64,000 bases of DNA from Hyphomonadaceae bacterium UBA5336 (GTDB lineage: Bacteria > Pseudomonadota > Alphaproteobacteria > Caulobacterales > Hyphomonadaceae), in contig DHQO01000011.1 of assembly GCA_002408125.1 (NCBI GenBank), positions 1 to 64,000 on the forward strand, read 5' to 3'. Each line of letters opens with the position of its first letter. Position 1 is the first letter of the stretch. Of this stretch, positions 43,879-52,539 are shown piece by piece. The translations under genes were made by a program, and so were the position numbers. The notes under the pieces are model-generated. The model made no database searches. It worked only from the letters and a program-made list of their open reading frames with translations, and was not told where the DNA came from.

Positions 43879-44820
43879 CTATGACCTGACCAGCCCGATC
43901 TCGCGCAGGCGCTCCATGAGATAGTCCTGCGCCGTGATCGGCTCGAAGGCGGTGCCGCCTTCGGCGAGGCACTGGGGCAGGGGCTCGATCACCACGTCCG
44001 GCGCAAAATGCAGGAAGAAGGGCGTTGAGAAACGCGGGAAGGCAGCGCGCTCCGGTGTCGGGTTCAGCACGCGGTGCGTTGTGGAGGGCAGGACGCCACC
44101 GGTCAGGCGCTGGAGCATGTCGCCGCAATTGATGACCAGCGCGCCGGCGGGCGGATTGATGTCGAGCCACTTGCCAGAGCGGTGTTTCACCTGAAGGCCG
44201 GCTTCTTCCGCGCCGAGCAGCAGCGTGATGACATTGATGTCTTCATGGGCGCCAGCCCGGACGCTGCCTTCCGGCGGCGGGCTCTTTTGCGGCGGATAGT
44301 GCAGGAGGCGAAGGATGGAGTTGCCCTCGGCGACCTTGGCGTCGAACCAGTCTTCCTCAAGACCCAGATGGATCGCGATGGCGTGCAGGATCTGCCGGCC
44401 CATCTCGTCGAGCGCATCATAGAGCCCGCGCGTGGTGCCATCGAAGCCCGGCACTTCCGGCACAGAGGGGGTTGAGCGCATGATGTCTTCCAGGCCCGAG
44501 CCTGGCTGAGCGCCGCGCCCGGTATGCCAGAACTCCTTCTGGTCGGCCTCGGCCTTGCCCTTGGCGTTTTCCGCGCCGAAGGCGGTGTAGCCGCGCTGAC
44601 CGCCATTGGCGCGGTCGTCATACTTCGCCTTTACCTCGCTCGGCAGGCCGAAGAAGGCCGCGGCGGCGGCATTGGCGGCGGCGATGGTCTCGTCCGCGAC
44701 GGGATGGTCGCTGATCACTGCAAAACCGGTCTCGCGGAAGCTCGCGCCGATGGCATCGGCAAAGGCTTTCGGATCGCTGGCGAGCAGCGGGAAGGGGATG
44801 GGGCGAAACATGTCTGTCAT
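43879..44820 (-). CDS. 2-oxoglutarate/Fe(II)-dependent dioxygenase, isopenicillin N synthase-like
   Basis: A 313-residue dioxygenase of the DIOX_N/2OG-FeII_Oxy family. The N-domain has FRETGFAVISDHPV. The iron triad appears as HxD in GAHEDINVITLLLG and His in STTHRVLNP; the co-substrate Arg is in PRFSTPFFLHF. Most bacterial homologues act on unknown small molecules; true isopenicillin synthesis is not implied because no other beta-lactam gene is nearby. The frame extends to a TTG at 44847, but ATG 44820 is preferred; ATG 44832 is also possible. Confidence 0.88.
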   Translation of the reverse strand: MTDMFRPIPFPLLASDPKAFADAIGASFRETGFAVISDHPVADETIAAANAAAAAFFGLPSEVKAKYDDRANGGQRGYTAFGAENAKGKAEADQKEFWHTGRGAQPGSGLEDIMRSTPSVPEVPGFDGTTRGLYDALDEMGRQILHAIAIHLGLEEDWFDAKVAEGNSILRLLHYPPQKSPPPEGSVRAGAHEDINVITLLLGAEEAGLQVKHRSGKWLDINPPAGALVINCGDMLQRLTGGVLPSTTHRVLNPTPERAAFPRFSTPFFLHFAPDVVIEPLPQCLAEGGTAFEPITAQDYLMERLREIGLVRS

Positions 44821-45049
44821 GGCGGCCTGCATACTCGCGTTACTCAAAGGTGCAAGAGACTCCTGCCTTGGTTAATGGAGGGGGCACAATCCGTAACCTT
44901 CCCGCCCTTTGCGGCACGTGGCGTTAACCTTAACGCAAAATCTTCCCGGCACCTTCTACGTGTCGCCAGCAAAGGCGGCAGATGGTGGCCTGAGACCCAA
45001 CAGACCGACAATCGGCAGGGCTTCAGGCGGGTGTACAAGGAAGAGACCA

Positions 45050-45325
45050 ATGGCATTTGCCGAATACGAATTTGAGCCGGTTCTGGCCGAGAAGCTCGGC
45101 CCCGACAGCGATGGCGAAGCGCTCTACCGCGCCGGCCTTCAATTCTCGCTGGGCGAGGTCGTGGACCTGAACCTGGTGGAAGCCCACAAATGGTTCAACC
45201 TGGCTGTGTCCAGGGGCCATGAAGCCGCGCGCGACCTGCGCCAGGAAATGGCCGACCAGATGAGCCAGGACGAAATCCGCAAGGCCCAGAAAGCCGCGCG
45301 CGAGTGGCTGCGCCTGATGAACTAG
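45050..45325 (+). CDS. Small Sel1-repeat protein
   Basis: A 91-residue protein with essentially one Sel1-like unit, ALYRAGLQFSLGEVVDLNLVEAHKWFNLAVSRGHEAA, followed by a charged helix (MADQMSQDEIRKAQKAAREWLRLM). Such units mediate protein-protein contacts. A GGAAGAG site precedes ATG 45050. Its 200-base upstream region carries the tandem TTAACCTTAACGCA (44924-44937) also found at 13405-13418. Function is not known. Confidence 0.78.
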   Translation: MAFAEYEFEPVLAEKLGPDSDGEALYRAGLQFSLGEVVDLNLVEAHKWFNLAVSRGHEAARDLRQEMADQMSQDEIRKAQKAAREWLRLMN

Positions 45326-45341
45326 GCCGCCGCTGAGGCGA

Positions 45342-46478
45342 TCAGATTATCAGGTCATCCATGGGCCGGGCGCCACCGGGCAGGACGAGGCTGTCCAGCC
45401 GGGCGCGGTCCAGGCCGAGATGATCGCGCAGCACGCCTTTCAGCAATCCGGCCAGATCATTGGCCGGTGCCAGGTCGCGGCCTTCATGCAGCGCGCCCGG
45501 GGCAAGTCCCGGCCAGTCGCCATGCATCCGCCCGCCCGCCACAGCGCCGCCGGCGAGGATGGCCAGTCCGCCCGTCCCGTGATCGGTCCCGCGCGTTCCG
45601 TTGGCCGCCGCCGTGCGCCCGAACTCGGAACACATCACCACACAGGTCGACGCCCACCTGTCCCCAAGCGCGTCCTTCAGCGCCACCACGCCTTGATTGA
45701 GGCCCTGTAGCCGTGTCTGCAGCACACCCGGCTGGTTGGCATGAGTGTCCCAGCCATCCAGCGAGACCATCCCGACACCCGGCGCGCCATCGGGCGCCAT
45801 GAGTTCGCCGATCGCACTCAGCGCCTGACGGTATTGTGCCACCGGCCCGCCACGGCTGAGATTGGCCGACATACCCTGTTCCGGCAGGCTGCGCGCCATG
45901 GCGAGGGGGGCGGCGAAGACCGGGTCGCCGGCATAAAGATCGGCCAGACGCTCAAGCGTATCGGCCGGTGCGGCATCGAAGACGGGCGGGGACCAGTTGG
46001 TTGCGCGGCCATCGCCCTTCAGCGCCAGGGGCAGGGCATAGCCGACGGCGAGGCCGTCCATGCCGCCAGCCTGAAGCGCGCGGTTGAGCCATCCATCGCG
46101 CGTGCCGGCCGGGCCCATGGTCTCCAGGACATCCTGCCCGTCGAAATGAGACCGGTCGCGATAGGGGCTCGCCACGGCGTGCACGAAGGCAGCCTCACTG
46201 GCGCCATAGAGCGCATGCAGGTCCGTCAGGGCAGGGTGCAGGCGGAAACCGTTGCCGAGATCGAGCTGGGCGCTCTCCGCCGGCAGGATCGCGCCGCGCA
46301 GGCCCTCGGTCTCGCGGTCGTCGGGGATGAGCGCGGCAAGCCCGTCCATGGCGCCGCGCAGGATGACGAAGATGAAGCGCCGGTCGGAGACCCCTTGCGC
46401 AAAGGCCGGCGGGACAAGACTGGCCGATCCGGCGGCGGCCAGAAGGGTCAGAAGGGTGCGGCGAGACAGGGCTGACAT
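45342..46478 (-). CDS. DUF1501 family protein, probable Tat substrate
   Basis: A 378-residue exported protein of DUF1501 (sulfatase-like/alkaline phosphatase fold). The N-terminus MSALSRRTLLTLLAAAG with cleavage after AFAQ is a twin-arginine signal. Family blocks are FVILRGAMDGLAALIP, HALYGASEAAFVHAV, RSHFDGQDVLE, SLDGWDTHANQ and MCSEFGRTAAANGTRGTDHGTGG. It lies four bases downstream of a DUF1800 gene; the pair occurs together in many proteobacteria and planctomycetes, role unknown. Confidence 0.92.
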   Translation of the reverse strand: MSALSRRTLLTLLAAAGSASLVPPAFAQGVSDRRFIFVILRGAMDGLAALIPDDRETEGLRGAILPAESAQLDLGNGFRLHPALTDLHALYGASEAAFVHAVASPYRDRSHFDGQDVLETMGPAGTRDGWLNRALQAGGMDGLAVGYALPLALKGDGRATNWSPPVFDAAPADTLERLADLYAGDPVFAAPLAMARSLPEQGMSANLSRGGPVAQYRQALSAIGELMAPDGAPGVGMVSLDGWDTHANQPGVLQTRLQGLNQGVVALKDALGDRWASTCVVMCSEFGRTAAANGTRGTDHGTGGLAILAGGAVAGGRMHGDWPGLAPGALHEGRDLAPANDLAGLLKGVLRDHLGLDRARLDSLVLPGGARPMDDLII

Positions 46479-46482
46479 GGGT

Positions 46483-47850
46483 CTATCTCCGTTGGAAGTC
46501 CGGGCTCATCAGCGCCAGGACGAGCGCCTGGCTGCCGCTTTCGGCGCGGGCGACGGCCTGGCGTGTGGTCTCGGTGGCGAGGTCTCCAAGCCCGTCAACA
46601 AGGATCTGGCGGGCATCGAGGGTGGGAAAGCGCTCGGCGATGCGCCCGGCCCATTCGATGCGTTTGTTGAGAGAGTCCGGCCCGATCCAGGCCTCGGCCG
46701 TGTCCGGCCAGCCTTCCGGCGAGGGGGCCGTGAACGGGCTCTGGGCGAAGCTCTCGAACACATCGCGGGCATCGCCGGCCAGCGTCCGGTTGAGGCCGAT
46801 CAGGCGCGAGGTGGAGGTGAGGAGTTCATCGGGGCTTTTCACCTTGCGCGGCTCTGCTTCCCAGGCCTCTGGCGCGTCGATCAGCGTCTCGTAGAGCGCG
46901 GTGAGATCCCCGCCGCTGGTGCGGAAACTGACCTCCAGCTTGCTTATGAGGCTCTGCGGCGGCTCATCGGCCACCATGTGACGGGCGAGCTTGAAGGCCA
47001 CGGATTTCGCGGTGTCCGGATGGGCGCACAGATCGTGCAGGATGGCCTTGGCCTGCTGGCCGCCGGACTGGGTGTAGCGCTTGCCGAGCACGGTGCGCGT
47101 GCCGGATTCGTGGATCGGGCCTGCGAACAGGGTCTCGCCCTTGCGCATCTGCCCGAAACGGGGATTACCAACGGTCCAGCCGGTCAGCGCCTTGGCGAAC
47201 TCGGTGACATCTTCCTGGGTGTAGCCGGAGGCCGGGGTGACGGTGTGGAGTTCCATCACCTCGCGCGCGAGATTCTCGTTCAGGCCCAGCTCGCGCCGCT
47301 CGGCCGGCCGGGTCGAAGGGCCGACAGACTGCCAGTTGTCGAGATAGATCAGCATGGCGGGATGGAAGATCGCGGCTTCGGCCAGTGCTTCGAATGTGCC
47401 GAGAATGTTCGGCCGGATCGCCTCGCGTTCATAGGCGCCGGCGAGCGTGGTCGTCAGGAACTTTCGCGCCGAGACCGTGAAATGGTTCGACCAGAAACGT
47501 GTGAGCCGCTCATGGAAGGGCGTATCGGTGCTCTCGCCATGGAGCGTGCGGGCCTGAATCTCCTGGACGATGGTCCGGCGCGCATCGCGGAGATAGCGCG
47601 CGGCGGCTTCGGGATCGACCTGCGGTTCGCTGCCGGACTGGTTGCGCGCGCTGCGGGTGAGCCGGTAGTCGTAGAAGCTCCGGAGATGCTCGCGCGCCGA
47701 TATCAGGCTATCTGCCGGGTAGCTTTCAGCGGCATCTTCAGTGAGCTGTTCGCGCAGCCAGGCCGGTGGATCGTCTGCCACGGCATCTATGTCGCCGGGG
47801 CGAGCGCCGAGACCGAATCGGTTGGTTGCGATGGCACTGTGGATGCTCAT
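46483..47850 (-). CDS. DUF1800 family protein
   Basis: A 455-residue member of DUF1800, recognised from ATNRFGLGARPGDIDAV at the N-terminus, ERLTRFWSNHFTVS, GAYEREAIRPNILGTFEALAEA, NENLAREVMELHTV and YTQEDVTEFAKALTGW. No signal peptide is seen at the chosen start (47850), which follows GGAGAA; a longer frame to 47976 is less likely. It forms an operon with DUF1501 and lies divergent from the DUF2336 gene. Confidence 0.92.
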   Translation of the reverse strand: MSIHSAIATNRFGLGARPGDIDAVADDPPAWLREQLTEDAAESYPADSLISAREHLRSFYDYRLTRSARNQSGSEPQVDPEAAARYLRDARRTIVQEIQARTLHGESTDTPFHERLTRFWSNHFTVSARKFLTTTLAGAYEREAIRPNILGTFEALAEAAIFHPAMLIYLDNWQSVGPSTRPAERRELGLNENLAREVMELHTVTPASGYTQEDVTEFAKALTGWTVGNPRFGQMRKGETLFAGPIHESGTRTVLGKRYTQSGGQQAKAILHDLCAHPDTAKSVAFKLARHMVADEPPQSLISKLEVSFRTSGGDLTALYETLIDAPEAWEAEPRKVKSPDELLTSTSRLIGLNRTLAGDARDVFESFAQSPFTAPSPEGWPDTAEAWIGPDSLNKRIEWAGRIAERFPTLDARQILVDGLGDLATETTRQAVARAESGSQALVLALMSPDFQRR

Positions 47851-48026
47851 CTGAGGTTCTCCCAGGTTCGCCGTCTCAGAGCTTAACGCACCGGCGAGCG
47901 GAATCCGTCGCCAATCGCAGCTGTAAACGCGGGGCAGGCTGAGATGGTAAATCAATCTTAACTGGCCGGGCGCCAATTTCCTGAAAAGTTTCCCGATTCT
48001 GGCCGAGCAGCAGGAAAGCCCGATTT

Positions 48027-49175
48027 ATGAGCCTTAAGTCCATGCGCCCCAAGCTGACAGAAAATGACATTGTCCGCCTGATGAAGGGGGAGACCCCTGA
48101 AACGCGCGCCTCGGTGGCCCACCGGCTGTGCCGCCGCATGGCGCTGGACGTGCTCACCGATGCGGAGCTCTCCTATGCGCGCGAGATCATGGCGATCCTG
48201 GCCGAGGATGCTGCGGAACTTGTGCGCCGGACCATGGCGATCACCCTGCGCAACTCCCCGATCCTGCCGCGCGACATTGCGCTGAAACTCTCCCAGGACG
48301 TGGAATCGGTCGCGCTGCCGGTGCTGGAATATTCGCCCTCCTTCACGGAGCAGGACCTGATCGAGATCGTCCTGTCGGCCACGGCGACCAAACAGTCCGC
48401 CGTGGCTGGCCGGGTCGAGGTCTCCTGTTCGCTGGCCGAGATTATCGCCGAGCATGCTGCCGTCGAGGCCGTGCGCGCGCTCGCGGCCAATCCCGGCGCG
48501 GACATGACCGAGAAGGCCTTTGACGACGGTCTCAGCCGCTTCCCCAAGGATGGCGAACTGCATGAGGCGATCATCGCGCGCGAGCATGTGCCGGTGCATA
48601 TCGCCGAGAAAATGGTCTCGCTGGTTTCGGGAAAGATGTTCGACATGCTGATCAACCGTCATGAACTGCCCGCCCAGATCGCAATCGATCTCGCCGCCGG
48701 AGCGCGCGAGCGGGCGACCATCGACCTGGTGGACCAGGCTGGCCGGTCAGACGACCTGCCGCGCTTTGTCGGCCAGCTCAATCTCAATGGCCGTCTCAGC
48801 CATTCGCTGATCCTGCGGGCGCTGTGTGTGGGCCATATGAGCTTTGTCGAGCATGCCCTGGCCGAGCTGTCGGGCGTGCCGCACCAGCGTGTCTGGCTGA
48901 TGGTGCACGATGCCGGGCCGCTGGGCCTGCAGGCGGTGTTCGACCGTGCCGGCCTGCCGCGCCGCTATCTGGAGGTCTTCCGCGCCGCCGTCAGCGTTCA
49001 TCACGACACCGATTATGACGGGGCGGCCAATGACCGGACCCGGTTCCGCACGCGCATGATCGAGCGCGTGCTGACCCAATTCCAGGCGCTGCCGCGCGAG
49101 GATGTCGACTATCTTCTGGAAAAGCTCGACGCCTATGACGAGACGCTCGGCCTGCGCGATTCCGACGCGGCCTGA
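48027..49175 (+). CDS. DUF2336 domain protein
   Basis: A 382-residue helical-repeat protein typical of alphaproteobacteria. HEAT-like helices dominate: TRASVAHRLCRRMALDVL, SYAREIMAILAEDAAELVRR, ALPVLEYSPSFTEQDLIEIV, and HVPVHIAEKMVSLVSGKMFDML. No enzymatic motif or membrane segment is seen. The biochemical role is unknown; some relatives lie near signalling or motility genes. It converges with the inactive EAL gene three bases away. Confidence 0.87.
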   Translation: MSLKSMRPKLTENDIVRLMKGETPETRASVAHRLCRRMALDVLTDAELSYAREIMAILAEDAAELVRRTMAITLRNSPILPRDIALKLSQDVESVALPVLEYSPSFTEQDLIEIVLSATATKQSAVAGRVEVSCSLAEIIAEHAAVEAVRALAANPGADMTEKAFDDGLSRFPKDGELHEAIIAREHVPVHIAEKMVSLVSGKMFDMLINRHELPAQIAIDLAAGARERATIDLVDQAGRSDDLPRFVGQLNLNGRLSHSLILRALCVGHMSFVEHALAELSGVPHQRVWLMVHDAGPLGLQAVFDRAGLPRRYLEVFRAAVSVHHDTDYDGAANDRTRFRTRMIERVLTQFQALPREDVDYLLEKLDAYDETLGLRDSDAA

Positions 49176-49178
49176 TCT

Positions 49179-49865
49179 TTATGCGTCGGCACGCGCGCTG
49201 ACGATCTGATCCACGCCGGCCTTCAGCAGGGTTTCGTGATCGCGCCAGGCCGCGCCATGGGCGACGATCTGAATGCCGTCGTCATGGGCGGCGGTCACGC
49301 GGCGGGCAAGACGCAGGTCGAAGCCAAGCTCTGCGGCATCCACATGCACCACATCGATCAGCAGGCGCAGGGCGGGATTGGCGAGCGCACAGGAAGACTG
49401 GCGCGCATCCAGGCCCAGCCGGAAGCCGACACGGCGCAGGGCGCGTGCGCCGGCAAGGGCGGCGGTGAGATCTGCGCTGAAGCTGGCATTCTCGAATTCC
49501 AGGCACACTTCCTGGGGGCAGGCCTTGGCACTCGCGACAGCCTGCACGCAGGCGCTCGGCGTTTCGGGATGGCAGAGCGCACCGCACGGCGCATCGACAT
49601 GCACCGGGCGGTCGGTGATCTCCTCGACATGGACATGATTGAGGGCGTGCTCGATCTGGCGGGCGAGCCAGTCAGCCGGGCTCTGGGCATTGAGGGTCAT
49701 CTGGGCTGGGCCGAAACGCAGGCCGCCGTCGAAACTGCGGGAGTTCTCATACAGCATGCCGCTGGCGGTCAGGCTGCGCAGGTCAATGACCGGGCGCACG
49801 CGCTCCAGAAGGCGGGTCGACGGGGAGGATACGGCGGGACGGGAGACCAGGGATCGGGCTTGCAT
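49179..49865 (-). CDS. Degenerate EAL-domain protein (predicted catalytically inactive)
   Basis: A 228-residue protein that aligns with the EAL phosphodiesterase fold: PVIDLRSLTASGMLYENSRS at the first strand, VHVDAP for the N-site, EVCLEFENASF for the E-site, LRRVGFRLGLDARQSS for DDFG, DVVHVDAAE for KID, and VAHGAAWRDHETLLKAGVDQ for AEGVET. The key residues differ at the EAL, DDFG, Lys and AEGVE positions, so c-di-GMP hydrolysis is unlikely; a binding or scaffold role is inferred. The assignment is by strand pattern, not strong identity. Its ATG overlaps a plus-strand ATG (CATG at 49863-49866). Confidence 0.6.
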   Translation of the reverse strand: MQARSLVSRPAVSSPSTRLLERVRPVIDLRSLTASGMLYENSRSFDGGLRFGPAQMTLNAQSPADWLARQIEHALNHVHVEEITDRPVHVDAPCGALCHPETPSACVQAVASAKACPQEVCLEFENASFSADLTAALAGARALRRVGFRLGLDARQSSCALANPALRLLIDVVHVDAAELGFDLRLARRVTAAHDDGIQIVAHGAAWRDHETLLKAGVDQIVSARADA

Positions 49866-49983
49866 GACTCTCTTCGCTGGGAAAGGGTGGGATCCCTGCC
49901 TAGCAAGGCAATATAAAGATCGGGCGCAGGCCCAGGGTAAAACTGGCCTCAGGGCGTTAGCACTCGGTAAAGGGAAAACGCAG

Positions 49984-50805
49984 TTGAGCGATTCAGCCAA
50001 ACCAGCCGAGCCGCGGCTGGCTTCAACCATTCTGCTTCTCAGGGATGGCCCGCCCTTGCAGGTGCTGATGGTCAAGCGGCACTATGAGATCGACTTCGCG
50101 GCTGGCGCGTTGGTGTTTCCGGGCGGCAAGGCCTGCGAGGATGATTATTCCCCCGCATGGGAGGCGCGCTTTGATGGCGAGGCGGAAGGCGAGGTCCGGG
50201 CGGCACAGATCGCCGCGATCCGCGAGCTTTATGAGGAAGCCGGTATCCTGCTGGCGCGCCCGGAGACGGGACGCGGTGTCGGCCGGCCCCTGGTCGGCAA
50301 GGCGGTTGCCGATGCGCTGGCGCCGTTCCGGTCAGCAGTGGATCGCGGCGAGCAGAGCTTTGTCGGCCTGTGCATCGACAATGGCCTGGTGCTGGCTGGC
50401 GATGAGCTTGTCCATTTCGGGCACTGGATCACGCCGGCCTTCATGCCCAAGCGCTTCGACACGCATTTCTATCTCGCCTCCGTGCCAGAAGGTCAGGAGG
50501 CCGAGCAGGATGGCCGCGAGACCACCGAGGCGGTCTGGCTGTGCCCGAAGCAGGCGCTGGAGCAGGAGCGGGCAGGGCAGTGCACGATCATCTTCCCGAC
50601 ACGGATGAATCTCGGCCGGCTTGGGCTGGTCGAGACCGTGGATGCGGCGGTGGCGCGATTTTCCGGCGAGACGGTCACCACCGTGCTGCCGCAGGTGGAT
50701 GCCAGTGACCCGGAGGCGCCGGTGCTGGTGATCCCGGATGTGGAAGGCTACGGCCAGACGCGCGAGCCGGTGGAGCGCATCGCCAATGTGGCGAAACGCA
50801 AATAA
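49984..50805 (+). CDS. NUDIX hydrolase (NUDT19-like)
   Basis: A 273-residue NUDIX protein. The box is split by an insertion, as in NUDT19/acyl-CoA diphosphatases: FPGGKACEDD, then AAIRELYEEAGILLA, giving the G-x-E and REUxEExGU elements. Further blocks are GHWITPAFMPKRFDTHFYLA and CTIIFPTRMNLGRLG. Members cleave CoA or other nucleoside diphosphate derivatives. A TTG start at 49984 with AAAGGGA eight bases upstream fits best; ATG 49864 would add 40 unlike residues. It converges with the Hpt gene. Confidence 0.85.
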   Translation: MSDSAKPAEPRLASTILLLRDGPPLQVLMVKRHYEIDFAAGALVFPGGKACEDDYSPAWEARFDGEAEGEVRAAQIAAIRELYEEAGILLARPETGRGVGRPLVGKAVADALAPFRSAVDRGEQSFVGLCIDNGLVLAGDELVHFGHWITPAFMPKRFDTHFYLASVPEGQEAEQDGRETTEAVWLCPKQALEQERAGQCTIIFPTRMNLGRLGLVETVDAAVARFSGETVTTVLPQVDASDPEAPVLVIPDVEGYGQTREPVERIANVAKRK

Positions 50806-50808
50806 GCA

Positions 50809-51393
50809 TCAGGCCAGACGGGCGCGGACCTGGTCTTCCAGGGCGATGCAGACCGTGTTGGCCAGCTCTTCCTGGGCGGAGCCTTCCGGCAGGCTGGCCG
50901 CCGCGCGGATGGCGTCGACATGCAGTTTCACAATGGCGACAATCGGCGCCTTGGCGTCGGTGCCTTCCAGAAGCTGGCACAGCGATCCGGCAATGCGTTC
51001 GATAGCCGGGCGGCCATAAGGAGCAGCCGCGCCACGCAGATTGTGGGCCGCGAGGAACAGCTGGCGATGGAATTCCTGCTTGCCGGGACGCTCGACATAA
51101 GTCTTGAAGGCGGCTTGCAAGGCGGTGACATCGCGCTCGATCCAGGCGCTGACATCGAAGTCTGCCGGCGGCGTGTGAGCTGACGGCGGTGTGTCTTCCT
51201 CTTCGGGATCGAACAGGTCGGCATCTTCCTCCACATCGGGTGCCGGAGCAGGTTCGGGGATCGGCTGAGGGGCTTTCGCCACGGGCGTTTCACTCGTCTT
51301 GCGAAGATGCGGCAGCACGCGCGACAGGTCGGGCGTGGGGATCTCCGTCTCGATCTTCTTCTCGCGGAAGGATTTCAGCAGGGCGTTCAGCAT
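50809..51393 (-). CDS. Hpt domain-containing protein
   Basis: A 194-residue protein. Residues about 35-80 form a Pro/Glu-rich acidic linker (EPAPAPDVEEDADLFDPEEE). The C-terminal helices look like a histidine phosphotransfer domain: FLAAHNLRGAAAPYGRPAIERIAG, with candidate phospho-His117 in AAHNLRGAA. Lone Hpt proteins shuttle phosphate between hybrid kinases and response regulators. No kinase or receiver gene is adjacent, so partners are unknown. It converges with the NUDIX gene and lies 59 bases upstream of nadK's stop. Confidence 0.72.
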   Translation of the reverse strand: MLNALLKSFREKKIETEIPTPDLSRVLPHLRKTSETPVAKAPQPIPEPAPAPDVEEDADLFDPEEEDTPPSAHTPPADFDVSAWIERDVTALQAAFKTYVERPGKQEFHRQLFLAAHNLRGAAAPYGRPAIERIAGSLCQLLEGTDAKAPIVAIVKLHVDAIRAAASLPEGSAQEELANTVCIALEDQVRARLA

Positions 51394-51452
51394 GTTTCGA
51401 CCTATAAAGCCGATTAGCTGATAAATGGTTGATAAGGCGGCAGTGTTTTGGG

Positions 51453-52217
51453 TCAGACCGCAAACTGCTCACGCAGGATACGCTCGTCCAGCGCGTGGCC
51501 GGGATCGAAGAGCAGCGTCAATTGGTGGCGCGGATCGGCCTGCACTTCGACGCGGGCGACATTACGCACTTCCTGATTGTCGGCGGCCGCCGAGACCGGG
51601 CGGCGATTGGGCGCCTGCACCTCGATCAACACTTCCGCGTCATGACGTAGCAGCGCCCCGCGCCAGCGCCGGGGCCGGAAGGGGCTGATCGGCGTGAGCG
51701 CCAGCAGCTTGGCTCCGATAGGCAGGATCGGCCCCTGTACGGAGAGATTATAGGCCGTCGAGCCGGCGGGCGTTGCGACGAGAACGCCATCGCAGGCCAG
51801 CTCCGGCAGTCGCTCGCGGCCATCGACCGAGATTGTAAGGCGCGCTGACTGTGCGGTCTGGCGCAGCAGGGAGACCTCATTGATGGCCAGGCGCACATGG
51901 GTTTCCCCGTCGACATCCGTGGCGGTCATCCGCAGCGGGATCAGTGTGGCGCGCTCGGCCTTGTCGATCCGCGCGGGCAGGTCCTGCGCATCGTATTCGT
52001 TCATCAGGAAGCCGACCGTGCCGCGATGCATGCCATAGACCGGCTTGTGATCGCGAAAGCGGGCGCGCAGGGCGTCCAGCATGGCGCCATCGCCGCCGAG
52101 CGCGACGATGATATCGGCCTCATCGACCTCGGTCTGACCATAGATGCGGCTGAGCTCGGCAAGGGCGAGCTGAGCTTCGGGGCGCTTGGACGCAGTGAAG
52201 TGAAGGCGCGTTTGCAT
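51453..52217 (-). CDS. nadK: NAD kinase
   Basis: A 254-residue enzyme making NADP from NAD. Motif GGDG is at residues 41-44 in IIVALGGDGAMLDALR. Further family blocks are GTVGFLMNEYD, INEVSLLRQTAQSARL, DGVLVATPAGSTAYNLSVQGPI and LTPISPFRPRRW. Length fits the short alphaproteobacterial type. An inverted repeat GCTTGA-TCAGG-TCAAGC (52237-52253) lies 20 bases before its start and may be a control site. Confidence 0.96.
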   Translation of the reverse strand: MQTRLHFTASKRPEAQLALAELSRIYGQTEVDEADIIVALGGDGAMLDALRARFRDHKPVYGMHRGTVGFLMNEYDAQDLPARIDKAERATLIPLRMTATDVDGETHVRLAINEVSLLRQTAQSARLTISVDGRERLPELACDGVLVATPAGSTAYNLSVQGPILPIGAKLLALTPISPFRPRRWRGALLRHDAEVLIEVQAPNRRPVSAAADNQEVRNVARVEVQADPRHQLTLLFDPGHALDERILREQFAV

Positions 52218-52539
52218 GCTTTCTTGTCGGAGGCGCGCTTGATCAGGTCAAGCATAAGCTCTTGCGAGAGAAGCTTTGGCTGTCGTTGCGGGATAGCGCT
52301 GTCGTCCCTGAAAAGTCTGAAGGCGTGCCGGGTATGCTGCGTATTTCAGGCGGATATGAGCCTGATGGATCGGAAGAACCCAGGGTATGATACGTAGTAT
52401 TCCCTATGGGCGAACCGTCCCTATCTTTGCATGTGTGACCTGCCTGCGGCGTCTTGGTGTTTGGAGTCCGCGCCAGTCTGGGGCATTGGAGTATCCAAAC
52501 CGGCTGTAGTTCCGGCAAGAAACGGGATCTGTGATCGCC
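52218..52539. other. Divergent promoter region nadK/hemA (322 bases, no gene)
   Basis: No coding frame is credible. Visible symmetric sites are GCTTGA/TCAAGC at 52237-52253 near nadK and ATAC-GTA-GTAT at 52390-52400. The region must hold the promoters of both nadK and hemA. Confidence 0.5.

Noticed and set aside
43879..44820. Isopenicillin N synthase and a beta-lactam cluster
   Set aside because: Only the dioxygenase family is supported; no ACV synthetase or related gene is nearby.
46252..47886. 544-codon plus-strand frame
   Set aside because: Antisense of the DUF1800 and DUF1501 genes, which carry recognisable motifs.
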